Source: Pseudomonadota bacterium
GTDB taxonomy: Bacteria; Pseudomonadota; Alphaproteobacteria; Rhizobiales; Xanthobacteraceae
Length of the DNA stretch: 9,749 nt
Direction of reading: 5' to 3'
NCBI GenBank assembly: GCA_963205465.1
Contig: CAUJKG010000395.1
Location: 1-9,749, forward strand
The notes beneath the pieces were generated by a model. That model was not told the DNA's origin. It saw nothing but the letters and a program-made list of their open reading frames with translations, and did no database searches. Shown here one piece after another: positions 1 to 8,763 of this stretch. A program made the position numbers and the translations under genes. Within the stretch, counting starts at the first letter, position 1. Every line of letters begins with the position of its first letter.

Positions 1-2
1 GC

Positions 3-722
3 ATGAACATCTCCACCCCGATATCGGGAACCACACCACCCGCGATCCGGCTTACCGACGTCGACCTCAAGCTCGGTTCGGGTGCGGCGCGCGTACATAC
101 CCTGAAGAAAGTGTCGCTCCAAATTGGCCAAGGTGAGGCAGTGGGTCTGGTCGGCCCTTCCGGCTCGGGCAAGTCTACGCTCTTGATGGTGATGGCGGGT
201 CTTGAGCGCGCCGATTCCGGCTCCGTGGAAGTCGCGGGGCAGGAGCTGACCAAACTCAGTGAAGACCGGCTTGCGAAGTTTCGCGGCGGGGCGGTCGGCA
301 TCGTGTTTCAGTCTTTTCACCTGATCCCGACCATGACCGCGATCGAGAACGTCGCAGTGCCGCTCGAACTTGCGGGCCGCGCCGATGCGTTCGAGCGCGC
401 GAAGCGCGAACTCGAAGGCGTGGGTCTTGCCGCACGCATGCAGCATTATCCGGCGCAGCTTTCGGGCGGCGAACAACAGCGCGTGGCGCTGGCCCGCGCG
501 CTCGCGCCGGAGCCGTCCATTATTTTTGCCGACGAGCCGACCGGCAATCTCGACGAAAAGACCGGACGCGAGATCATGGATCTCTTGTTTTCCAAGCAGG
601 CGGAAAAGAACGCAACGCTCGTCATCGTTACGCATGACCTCGCGCTCGGCAATCGCTGCGATCGTCTGATCCGCATGCGTTCTGGCGAGGCGCTTCCCGA
701 GCAGCCGAAAGCGCCTGCATGA
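3..722 (+). CDS. ABC transporter ATP-binding protein, YbbA/LolD family
   Basis: This is the 239-residue ATPase subunit of a MacB/LolCDE/YbbAP-type ABC transporter; it hydrolyses ATP on the cytoplasmic face and drives a FtsX-like permease. All nucleotide-binding motifs are visible: Walker A GPSGSGKST (51-59), Q-loop Gln103 in VFQSFHLIP, signature LSGGEQQR (153-160), Walker B IIFADEPT (173-180) with catalytic Glu178, D-loop GNLDE, and switch His211 in VTHD. Length is normal for the family. The stop overlaps the start of the next gene as ATGA (719-722), indicating translational coupling with the permease. The closest familiar relative is E. coli YbbA, whose gene precedes the permease gene ybbP in the same way. 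Only two bases precede the ATG, so promoter, ribosome binding site and any longer start are outside the window. The substrate cannot be read from the sequence. If the permease is truly broken, this ATPase has lost its partner. Confidence 0.95.
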   Translation: MNISTPISGTTPPAIRLTDVDLKLGSGAARVHTLKKVSLQIGQGEAVGLVGPSGSGKSTLLMVMAGLERADSGSVEVAGQELTKLSEDRLAKFRGGAVGIVFQSFHLIPTMTAIENVAVPLELAGRADAFERAKRELEGVGLAARMQHYPAQLSGGEQQRVALARALAPEPSIIFADEPTGNLDEKTGREIMDLLFSKQAEKNATLVIVTHDLALGNRCDRLIRMRSGEALPEQPKAPA

Positions 723-2587
723 GCGCGGTTTCTGCGAACGATACGCCTTCTTCCATTTCGCGCATGCGCGCGGCATTTCGCATTGCGTTGCGCGAGTTGC
801 GCGGCGGCGTGCGCGGCTTCGGCGTGTTTCTGGCGTGTCTTGCCATCGGCGTCACGGCGATTGCCGGTGTGGGCTCGTTCGCGCGCGCGCTTTCCGACGG
901 CATGTTGCGCGAAGGCGAACGCATTCTCGGCGGCGACATCGCGTTCTCGCTGATCCACCGGCAGGCCAATCCTGCAGAGATGGAATTTTTCAAGAGCCGC
1001 GGTGCGGTCTCCGAAATCGGCAGTCTGCGCGCAATGACGCGGACCACGAACGGGTCAGCGACGCTGGTCGAACTCAAAGCCGTCGACGGCGCCTATCCGC
1101 TCACGGGAAAAATCCAGATCGAGCCGAACGTGCCGCTCGCCCGCGCGCTGCAGAAGGTCGGTAACCGCTATGGCGCGGTCGCGGAGCCGATGTTGCTGCT
1201 GCGTCTCGGGATCACCCCGGGCGTGGAAATAAAAATCGGCGAGGCGACCTTCGTCATCACCACCACGATCGTCAGCGAGCCGGATCGCGTGGCAGCGGGG
1301 GTCGGCTTCGGCCCGCGCCTCATCATTTCGCAGGAAGCCTTGCAGGCGACGGGTCTGGTCCAGCCCGGCAGTCTCGTGCGCTGGAGCTATCGTGTGCGGC
1401 TTGCGGAGTCGAACACGGGCGCGATCACCGCCATGCAGGCGCAGGCGCGCGATCTGTTTCCGAACGCGGGATGGGAAATCCGCACGCGCGGCAGCGTTTC
1501 GCCGCAACTGGAGCGCAACGTGCGGCGGCTGGCGGAGTTTCTTACGCTGGTCGGATTGACCGCCTTGCTCGTCGGCGGCGTCGGTGTCGCCAATGCGGTG
1601 ATGCATTATCTGGAACGAAAGCGTGCGGATATCGCGACGCTCAAGGCGGTCGGCGCTTCGGGTGCGACGGTATTCTCGATCTATCTCACCGAGATCGGGA
1701 TCATTGCCTTCATCGGAATCGCCATCGGCGTCATCCTGGGTACGGCGCTGCCTTTCGTCGTCACCTCGCTGTTCGGATCGCTCATTCCGCTGCCGCTCGC
1801 GCCCGGAATTCATTTCAGTGTTATCGGACTCGCGACAGCGTTCGGCATTCTCGTGGCGCTCGCCTTTGCGCTGTGGCCGCTCGGCCGCGCGCATGACGTG
1901 CCGGTGTCGGCGCTGTTTCGCGATGCGGTGGAAAGCCATCGCGGCATGCCGCGTCCGCAATATGTCGCGATGGTGGTGCTCGCGGTGGCTGCGCTCGCAA
2001 CGCTCGCGCTGCTGGTCGCGGAAAGCCGGCGCATTGCGCTGATCTATATCGTCGCTGCGGCGAGCATCTTCGTGGTGTTGCGGCTGCTTGCCATGGCCTT
2101 GATGGCGATCGCGGCGCGATTGCCCCGGCCGCGCTCGACCGCGTTGCGGCTTGCGATCGCGAATATCCATCGTCCGGGCGCGCTCACGCCTTCGGTCGTG
2201 CTCTCGCTGGGGCTCGGTCTTGCGCTTCTGGTGACGCTGACCCTGATCGACGGCAATCTCCGGCGGCAATTGACGCAGGCGCTGCCGCAGAGCGCGCCGA
2301 GTTTTTTCTTCGTCGACGTTCCTTCCAGTGATGTCGAACGGTTCAACGCCTTCATCAAGCAGCATGGCGGCACCGGCGAGCTGTCGGAAGTGCCCATGCT
2401 GCGCGGACGGATTCTCCGGGTGAAAGACGTTCCGGCCGATCAGGTGAAAGTCGATTCCGAGCAGGCGTGGGTGCTGCAGTCCGACCGCGGCATCACCTTC
2501 ACCGATAGTCTCCCCGAAGGCTCGATGCTGGTTTCAGGACAATGGTGGCCGAAGGACTATGCCGGGCCGCCACTGGTTTCGTTCTAA
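719..2587 (+). CDS. ABC transporter permease, N-terminal part (ends at premature TAA)
   Basis: This is the 622-residue open portion of the permease. The start ATG overlaps the ATPase stop (ATGA); a second in-frame Met lies at residue 16. Visible parts are an N-terminal helix (about 34-54, FGVFLACLAIGVTAIAG), a periplasmic MacB-like core domain (about 60-265), and a first FtsX domain with helices near 274-296, 320-345 and 368-388. That domain carries the family phrase ERKRADIATLKAVGAS after its first helix. Helices follow near 415-435, 440-465 and 490-510, then the beginning of a second periplasmic domain that stops abruptly at LVSF. With the ATPase it would form an inner-membrane complex probably handling lipids, lipoproteins or hydrophobic compounds, but the substrate is unknown. 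As it stands the protein lacks the last three membrane helices, so a functional transporter is doubtful. I am sure of the family and much less sure that this product is made and stable. Confidence 0.85.
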   Translation: MSAVSANDTPSSISRMRAAFRIALRELRGGVRGFGVFLACLAIGVTAIAGVGSFARALSDGMLREGERILGGDIAFSLIHRQANPAEMEFFKSRGAVSEIGSLRAMTRTTNGSATLVELKAVDGAYPLTGKIQIEPNVPLARALQKVGNRYGAVAEPMLLLRLGITPGVEIKIGEATFVITTTIVSEPDRVAAGVGFGPRLIISQEALQATGLVQPGSLVRWSYRVRLAESNTGAITAMQAQARDLFPNAGWEIRTRGSVSPQLERNVRRLAEFLTLVGLTALLVGGVGVANAVMHYLERKRADIATLKAVGASGATVFSIYLTEIGIIAFIGIAIGVILGTALPFVVTSLFGSLIPLPLAPGIHFSVIGLATAFGILVALAFALWPLGRAHDVPVSALFRDAVESHRGMPRPQYVAMVVLAVAALATLALLVAESRRIALIYIVAAASIFVVLRLLAMALMAIAARLPRPRSTALRLAIANIHRPGALTPSVVLSLGLGLALLVTLTLIDGNLRRQLTQALPQSAPSFFFVDVPSSDVERFNAFIKQHGGTGELSEVPMLRGRILRVKDVPADQVKVDSEQAWVLQSDRGITFTDSLPEGSMLVSGQWWPKDYAGPPLVSF

Positions 2588-2641
2588 AAACGCGCGGCGG
2601 ATGGGCTTGGCCTGAAAGTCGGCGATAAGGTTTCCGTCAAC

Positions 2642-3292
2642 GTGCTCGGACGAACGATCGAAGCCACGGTCGCCAATCTGCGCACGGTGGAGTGGGAGAG
2701 CCTCGGCATCAATTTCGTGATGCTGTTCTCGCCGAATACCTTTCGCGGCGCGCCACATACGATTCTTGCGACGCTTACTTATCCCGACGGCAGTGACCAG
2801 AAGGCGGAAGTCGAATTGCAGCGGCTCGTTGCCAACGAGTTTCCGGCGGTGACGACCGTGCGCGTGAAGGAAGCCCTGCAGACGATCAATGCGCTGGTTG
2901 CGGAGATTGCGGTCGCGGTGCGGGGCGCGAGTTCCGTGACACTCCTTGCCAGCATCCTCGTGCTCGCTGGCGCCCTTGCTGCCGGTCACCACAGCCGCGT
3001 CTATGACGCGGTGATCTTGAAAACGCTCGGGGCGACGCGCGGGCGGCTCCTGCTCGCTTACGGCACCGAATACGCGATCCTTGGGCTCGCGACGGCGATC
3101 TTCGCGACTGCTGCCGGTGCGGTGGCGGCATGGTTCGTGGTCGAGAACGTGATGAACTTCAGTTTCCGGTTCGACCCGGCCGCGGCTGGCCTTGCGGCAA
3201 TTACAGCGGTAATTCTAACGGTGGCGCTCGGACTGATCGGCACTTGGCGGGCGCTTGGGCAGAAGCCCGCCCCGGTTTTGCGTAATCTCTAA
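2642..3292 (+). CDS. ABC transporter permease, C-terminal FtsX part (fragment after the stop)
   Basis: This open frame continues the same frame as the upstream permease fragment. Coding similarity begins right after the TAA (from 2588), but the first usable start is GTG at 2642, giving 216 residues. No good ribosome binding site stands before it, which argues against independent translation. Residues 1-90 are the end of the second periplasmic domain, with recognisable NFVMLFSPNTFRGAP. The rest is a C-terminal FtsX domain with helices at about 96-115, 143-166 and 181-203. The loop HHSRVYDAVILKTLGATRG (116-134) is the coupling-type loop of this family, similar to the one in the first FtsX domain. 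The C-terminus GQKPAPVLRNL is the normal end of YbbP-like permeases. Most likely this is the stranded 3' half of one gene rather than a gene in its own right. Confidence 0.65.
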   Translation: MLGRTIEATVANLRTVEWESLGINFVMLFSPNTFRGAPHTILATLTYPDGSDQKAEVELQRLVANEFPAVTTVRVKEALQTINALVAEIAVAVRGASSVTLLASILVLAGALAAGHHSRVYDAVILKTLGATRGRLLLAYGTEYAILGLATAIFATAAGAVAAWFVVENVMNFSFRFDPAAAGLAAITAVILTVALGLIGTWRALGQKPAPVLRNL

Positions 3293-3348
3293 AATATGAA
3301 GCAATTCCAGGCGCTTCACCCTGTCACGTAACCTTGACGTAAATTCAC

Positions 3349-3377
3349 TTGCGGCGAAATTTGGGGCGCACCATATT
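3349..3377 (+). promoter_or_regulatory. Possible housekeeping promoter of the Bax-inhibitor-1 gene
   Basis: The hexamer TTGCGG (3349-3354, preceded by C) is followed after 17 bases by CATATT (3372-3377). This resembles the rhizobial sigma-70 pattern CTTG-N17-CTATAT. It would start transcription near 3384 and give a leader of about 90 bases. A separate TTGACG at 3334-3339 is a better -35 box but has no good -10 at 16-18 bases. This is inference from pattern only. Confidence 0.35.
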
Positions 3378-3390
3378 CGTCATGGATTTG

Positions 3391-3436
3391 GGACAGGCGC
3401 CGGAAACGCAAGCTATCTTTCCGGCGTTTGATGTCC
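3391..3436 (+). promoter_or_regulatory. Stem-loop in the leader of the Bax-inhibitor-1 gene
   Basis: CGCCGGAAA (3398-3406) and TTTCCGGCG (3418-3426) are perfect 9-base complements around an 11-base loop. An outer pair GGACA (3391-3395) with TGTCC (3432-3436) extends the stem across a small internal loop. It lies between the proposed promoter and the ribosome binding site, about 40 bases before the start codon. It is followed by no T-run, so it is a poor terminator for the upstream permease operon. A role in mRNA stability or translation control, or a protein-binding dyad, is possible. The structure is seen directly; the role is inferred. Confidence 0.5.
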
Positions 3437-3457
3437 TGCCATTAGGGAGCTTCCTGT

Positions 3458-3470
3458 AGGGAGAAAGGGA
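3458..3470 (+). promoter_or_regulatory. Strong ribosome binding site of the Bax-inhibitor-1 gene
   Basis: The purine-rich stretch AGGGAGAAAGGGA ends 5 bases before ATG 3476 and fixes that start. The heptamer TAGGGAG occurs here (3457-3463) and again 14 bases upstream (3443-3449), so two Shine-Dalgarno-like sites lie in tandem. Confidence 0.7.
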
Positions 3471-3475
3471 CCACG

Positions 3476-4246
3476 ATGTCCGACCTGAACACCAACACCC
3501 GCTACGGCGGTACCATCGCCCGCAGCCAAGCTGAGGTCGATCAGGGCCTCCGCTCGTACATGCTCGGGGTCTACAACTACATGGCGATCGGGCTGGCCAT
3601 CACCGGCCTGTTCGCGCTCGGCATCTACATGCTGTCGATTTCCGGCACGCCGACGCCGTATCAGATTCGCGGCGGCCTCTATCTCACCCAGCTCGGCTAT
3701 ACGCTCTTCGTCAGCCCGCTGAAGTGGGTCGTCATTCTCGCGCCGCTTGCGATTGTGTTTTTCCTCAGCTTCCGCGTCGAGAAGATGAGCGTGGGCGCGG
3801 CCCAGCTTACCTTCTGGGTCTATGCGGCGCTGGTCGGCGTGTCGCTCGCCGTGCTCCTGATGGTCTATACGCACACCTCGATTGCGCGGGTATTCTTCAT
3901 CACCGCGGCGTCGTTCGGTGCGCTCAGCCTTTGGGGCTACACCACGAAGCGCGATCTGTCGGGCTGGGGCTCGTTCCTCTTCATCGGCCTGGTCGGCATC
4001 ATCCTCGCTTCGCTGGTCAATATCTGGCTGGCGTCGTCGATGATGCAGTGGATCATCTCCTGCGTCGGCGTGCTCGTGTTCGCGGGCCTCACTGCCTATG
4101 ACACGCAGCAGATCAAGGAGATGTATGACGTCAACGACGACGGCACCGTCGCCGGCAAGAAGTCGATCATGGGCGCGCTGCGCCTCTACCTCGACTTCCT
4201 GAACATGTTCATGATGCTCCTGCAGCTGTTCGGCAACCGCGAGTAA
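3476..4246 (+). CDS. Bax inhibitor-1/YccA family membrane protein
   Basis: This 256-residue inner-membrane protein belongs to the BI-1/YccA (TMBIM, UPF0005) family. Relatives include E. coli YccA, which binds the FtsH/HflKC protease complex, and Bacillus YetJ, a pH-sensitive calcium leak channel. After a soluble N-terminus of about 30 residues there are seven hydrophobic segments, near 33-53, 82-100, 107-131, 136-155, 162-185, 189-208 and 236-253. The hallmark TAYDTQQIK (207-215) after the sixth segment and the closing ALRLYLDFLNMF...LLQLFGNRE are strongly typical of the family, and the acidic residues there are those implicated in ion conduction in relatives. It stands alone, with its own likely promoter and ribosome binding site and a terminator just after the stop. 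The family call is very secure; the exact function in this organism is not known from sequence. Confidence 0.96.
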   Translation: MSDLNTNTRYGGTIARSQAEVDQGLRSYMLGVYNYMAIGLAITGLFALGIYMLSISGTPTPYQIRGGLYLTQLGYTLFVSPLKWVVILAPLAIVFFLSFRVEKMSVGAAQLTFWVYAALVGVSLAVLLMVYTHTSIARVFFITAASFGALSLWGYTTKRDLSGWGSFLFIGLVGIILASLVNIWLASSMMQWIISCVGVLVFAGLTAYDTQQIKEMYDVNDDGTVAGKKSIMGALRLYLDFLNMFMMLLQLFGNRE

Positions 4247-4266
4247 AGCGGCCAAGCATCTTGAGA

Positions 4267-4303
4267 AAAGCGAAGGCCCGGCATTTGCCGGGCCTTTTGC
4301 TTT
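4267..4303 (+). terminator. Intrinsic terminator after the Bax-inhibitor-1 gene, probably bidirectional
   Basis: AAGGCCCGGC (4273-4282) pairs perfectly with GCCGGGCCTT (4287-4296) around the loop ATTT. An outer AAAGC (4267-4271) can pair with GCTTT (4299-4303). Four Ts close the stem on the + strand. It begins 20 bases after the Bax-inhibitor stop and lies 25 bases beyond the stop of the convergent DUF2794 gene, so it can serve both. Confidence 0.9.
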
Positions 4304-4327
4304 GTGGGGTGTCTCGTTCGCAGGTCG

Positions 4328-4684
4328 CTAATTCACCACGCTCAGCCGCTTGTCGATCACGGCGAGCACGCGGCCGAGATCATGGCCGCGCTTCAGTACG
4401 AATCCGGTGGAGTTGACCACCGCATAAGCGCCCTGCCGCCGCGCGAGCGCCGGATTTTTCTCGATGCGATAGAGCGGCTGCTCCGAGGAGCGGCGGAAGA
4501 TCGAAAACACCGCGCGATCCCGCATGAAGGCGATCGCGTAGTCGCGCCATTCGCCGGCGGCGACCATGCGGCCGTAGAGATCGAGAATGCGCAGCAACTC
4601 GCGCCGGTCGAAGGTGGTTTCTTTCTGGGCGGCGGACTGATTCGCCGGCCGCCTGGGGAACGCTATCGGTTCGAGATCGCTCAA
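4328..4684 (-). CDS. DUF2794 domain-containing protein
   Basis: This 118-residue soluble protein is recognisable as DUF2794, a small conserved alphaproteobacterial family of unknown function. Typical phrases are FDRRELLRILDLYGRMVAAGEWRDYAI (25-51), DRAVFSIFRR (55-64), PLYRIEKNPALARRQGAYAVV (69-89) and GHDLGRVLAVIDKRLSVV near the end. No signal peptide or membrane helix is present. The start is decided by context: upstream in frame a TGA stands at 4706-4708 and no ATG or GTG lies between it and the domain. TTG at 4682-4684 is preceded by a perfect AGGAGG 9 bases away. The N-terminus MSDLEP agrees with relatives. It reads toward the Bax-inhibitor gene and shares its terminator. No clear promoter is seen; a TATGAT hexamer lies on this strand at 4829-4824 without a convincing -35 box. 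Confidence 0.9.
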   Translation of the reverse strand: MSDLEPIAFPRRPANQSAAQKETTFDRRELLRILDLYGRMVAAGEWRDYAIAFMRDRAVFSIFRRSSEQPLYRIEKNPALARRQGAYAVVNSTGFVLKRGHDLGRVLAVIDKRLSVVN

Positions 4685-4693
4685 CGCCTCGCG

Positions 4694-4699
4694 CCTCCT
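4694..4699 (-). promoter_or_regulatory. Ribosome binding site supporting the TTG start of DUF2794
   Basis: A perfect AGGAGG (CCTCCT on the + strand) sits 9 bases before TTG 4684. Because no ATG or GTG is available in frame after the preceding stop, this site decides the start. Confidence 0.75.
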
Positions 4700-4709
4700 G
4701 ATCCGTCAA

Positions 4710-4998
4710 CGCGAAACGATTGTCGCGTCGATGTCATGATCGCGCCAGCCTGAAATTCGGGCAAGTGTTTCTTTCTTAGTTGAAATCACTCGCTTTTTCC
4801 GCGCGAGTTCCACGACTGCAAAAATCATAAAGACGCCCGATTTCGGCCGCCCCAACGCCAAAGCGCAACGCGAGATTTCCTCTCGTAGCCTCCGGGCCGG
4901 TTTCGAAAGAGATCCGGTCAATCCCAGCCCCCCAGCCCCCCGGGCTTTTTCGGGCCGGCCCATCTGGCTCCCGCGTACGGTTCAAAACCCCAAATTCA
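4710..4998. other. Hairpin-rich gap without a convincing gene
   Basis: Between DUF2794 and DUF1223 I find no protein with recognisable features. The stretch holds several short inverted repeats: ACTCGC/GCGAGT (4788-4793 with 4803-4808), CGAGA/TCTCG (4871-4875 with 4881-4885) and GGCCGG/CCGGTC (4895-4900 with 4914-4919, one G-T pair). A tandem AGCCCCCC occurs twice at 4926-4941. On the minus strand an 85-codon frame (4706-4963) exists, but its composition is irregular and it lacks a good start context. The region should contain the DUF2794 promoter and leader. A structured small RNA cannot be excluded; no strong promoter for one is visible on either strand. Confidence 0.5.
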
Positions 4999-5031
4999 AA
5001 GGGCCTCTCCTTTCGGGAGGCCCTTCTTTTT
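4999..5031. terminator. Terminator hairpin downstream of DUF1223, T-run on the + strand
   Basis: AAGGGCCTC (4999-5007) pairs with GAGGCCCTT (5017-5025). Two further C-G pairs inside a one-base bulge close a four-base loop (TTTC on +, GAAA on -). The T-run CTTTTT follows on the + strand (5026-5031), whereas on the minus strand only TTTGAATTT follows. It begins about 25 bases after the DUF1223 stop on the minus strand, so it is probably that gene's terminator, and the GAAA tetraloop on the minus strand fits this. By the T-run alone, + strand transcription is the one that would be stopped best. Confidence 0.7.
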
Positions 5032-5050
5032 CGTGGAAGCTATTTGCCGT

Positions 5051-5782
5051 TCAGCGCAGTGCGATGATCTCTGCGTTGCGAATGGCGCCGGGACTGTTCT
5101 CCGCGCCGTTCTGCACCATGACGACGACGGCGTCGGCGCCCTTTGCCTTCAGTTCGGAAATCGGGATCGAGGTTTTGAGCGGTGTGCCGGACCAGGCGCC
5201 AAGGTTGCGCCAGGCGCGCACGACATTCGAATAGCTCACCGTCGCGCCTTTGTTTTCGCCCTTGGCGATCTGCACGTCGACCTTGCTGGTTACGGCCAGC
5301 ATCCACACGGTCGCCTTGCCGTTTCCGGGGCCGACTTCGACGGAGATATTTTCGCCGTCGCGTTTCAGGGTGAGCGGAATCTCAGGATCGCTCGAAGGGT
5401 GGTTGCGAAGGGCCGCGTTGATCTCGCGGGCATCGCTGCCGACCATGTACTTCACGCCGTTCACAATCGCCTGCGGCGTGTAGACGTTCATGTCGCCGCG
5501 CACCTTTGCATAATTGCGCTGGCGTTTGGTGTGATCGTGCAGCGCGAGCGTATCCTTCCAGCCGAGATAGTCCCAGTAATCGACGGCGAGCGTGAGCGGA
5601 ATGAGGTTCCGCTCCTGCACGAGCTTGCCGAGCAGCGCGTCTGCCGGCGGACAGGAACTGCAACCCTGGCTCGTGAACAACTCGATCACGGACTTGCCGC
5701 CGGCGAGCGCAGGCGAGGAAGTTAATGCGGTCATTACCGCGAATAGCGCGAGCGCGCGGGAAAGGCGAAGCACATGCATCAT
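5051..5782 (-). CDS. Exported DUF1223 protein, thioredoxin-like fold with CxxC
   Basis: This 243-residue protein belongs to DUF1223, a proteobacterial family of secreted thioredoxin-like proteins of unknown substrate. The hallmark is VIELFTSQGCSSCPPADALL (32-51), with the redox-type pair Cys41-Ser-Ser-Cys44 right after the first strand. Further family phrases are LTLAVDYWDYLGWKD, TPQAIVNGVKYMVGSD and the C-terminal VVMVQNGAENSPGAIRNAEIIAL. The start chosen is ATG 5782 (MMHVLRLSRA), because it opens a good signal peptide: basic n-region, hydrophobic ALALFAVMTALTSS, and cleavage after SPALA near residue 27. The frame is open to 6004, but that extension runs into acnA and its terminator and has no family-like sequence. 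A start at Met codon 5809 is possible. The gene stands alone between two terminators. It may act in periplasmic thiol chemistry; that is inferred from the fold and motif only. Confidence 0.92.
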   Translation of the reverse strand: MMHVLRLSRALALFAVMTALTSSPALAGGKSVIELFTSQGCSSCPPADALLGKLVQERNLIPLTLAVDYWDYLGWKDTLALHDHTKRQRNYAKVRGDMNVYTPQAIVNGVKYMVGSDAREINAALRNHPSSDPEIPLTLKRDGENISVEVGPGNGKATVWMLAVTSKVDVQIAKGENKGATVSYSNVVRAWRNLGAWSGTPLKTSIPISELKAKGADAVVVMVQNGAENSPGAIRNAEIIALR

Positions 5783-5815
5783 GAACCTATCGATTGATCC
5801 AAGAACCATAGGCCC

Positions 5816-5857
5816 GGAAAAGCGAAAGCCGCCACTCACTATTGGGTGAGCGGCGGC
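5816..5857 (-). terminator. Intrinsic terminator of acnA
   Basis: On the minus strand GCCGCC (5857-5852) and GGCGGC (5833-5828) pair. After one mismatch CTCAC (5850-5846) pairs with GTGAG (5839-5835), leaving a six-base loop. The T-rich TTTCGCTTTTCC follows at 5827-5816. It begins about 30 bases after the acnA stop and separates it from DUF1223, which is on the same strand. Confidence 0.85.
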
Positions 5858-5885
5858 CGCAGTCTCCGATAAGGGAACGACTTTT

Positions 5886-8600
<2,715 letters not shown>

Positions 8601-8680
8601 GGCGATTCCCGCTGGTTCTGGGTTAAAAGCCCGTACCGGCCGGCGGCATTTTTCGTCCGGTGCCAAGGCTGATAAGGCGC

Positions 8681-8708
8681 TTTATAGAACTATTCGGAAC
8701 AAGGGCAA
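8681..8708 (-). promoter_or_regulatory. Likely promoter of acnA
   Basis: On the minus strand TTGCCC (8708-8703) is followed after 16 bases by TATAAA (8686-8681), matching sigma-70 boxes at 4 and 5 of 6 positions. Transcription would start near 8674, leaving a leader of about 75 bases before GTG 8600. The small dyad ATAGAACTAT (8684-8693) overlaps the -10 box and could be an operator, but this is speculative. Confidence 0.6.
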
Positions 8709-8719
8709 TGGAGCGCCTT

Positions 8720-8735
8720 TTGATCCTTCGATCAA
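8720..8735. repeat. Inverted repeat in the acnA-ccmA spacer
   Basis: TTGATC (8720-8725) and GATCAA (8730-8735) form a perfect 6-base inverted repeat around CTTC. It lies 28 bases before the ccmA start and 11 bases upstream of the acnA -35 box. It could be a regulator-binding dyad serving either gene or a small hairpin in the ccmA leader. No T-run follows, so it is not a terminator. Confidence 0.4.
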
Positions 8736-8763
8736 TTTGCGGGCATGGAGCCGCAACCGTCCT

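Larger units (their letters stand above)
719..3292 (+). pseudogene. FtsX-like ABC permease gene (YbbP type) interrupted by an in-frame TAA
   Basis: Read through the stop at 2585-2587, the frame encodes about 857 residues, the usual size of an YbbP-type permease, with no frame change. The residues on both sides join smoothly: PPLVSF, stop, then KRAADGLGLKVGDKVSVNVLGR, which is the beta-rich 'GLGLKVGD' stretch expected before the last membrane domain. The full product has the typical layout: one N-terminal membrane helix, a large periplasmic domain, a first FtsX domain, a central pair or more of helices, a second periplasmic part, and a C-terminal FtsX domain. A single base change, for example GAA to TAA, would explain the lesion. 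Codon use and protein quality stay good downstream, so the lesion is recent or is a sequence error. It could instead be expressed as two pieces, or read through; TAA makes efficient read-through unlikely. The two halves are described separately. Confidence 0.75.

Noticed and set aside
1055..2365. 436-codon open frame on the minus strand across the permease gene
   Set aside because: Extreme Arg/Gln/Glu/His composition and antisense position to a recognised membrane protein mark it as a shadow frame.
3413..4255. 280-codon open frame on the minus strand across the Bax-inhibitor-1 gene
   Set aside because: It mirrors the real gene; it is rich in His, Glu and Arg where the real frame encodes membrane helices, and has no family features.
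4304..4753. 149-codon open frame on the + strand opposite DUF2794
   Set aside because: The opposite strand carries a clear DUF2794 protein with a good ribosome binding site; this frame shows no domain.
4706..4963. 85-codon open frame on the minus strand upstream of DUF2794
   Set aside because: It has no recognisable family or domain, no convincing ribosome binding site, and an odd N-terminal composition from GC-rich and C-tract sequence. It most likely reflects the high GC content.
4979..4989. GGTTCAAAACC, resembling a tRNA or tmRNA T-loop
   Set aside because: No acceptor stem, anticodon arm or tag-coding sequence can be built around it; it is a chance match.
8601..8666. N-terminal extension of AcnA to a TTG codon
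   Set aside because: The extra 22 residues do not resemble aconitase N-termini, and the GTG at 8600 gives the usual length and start sequence.
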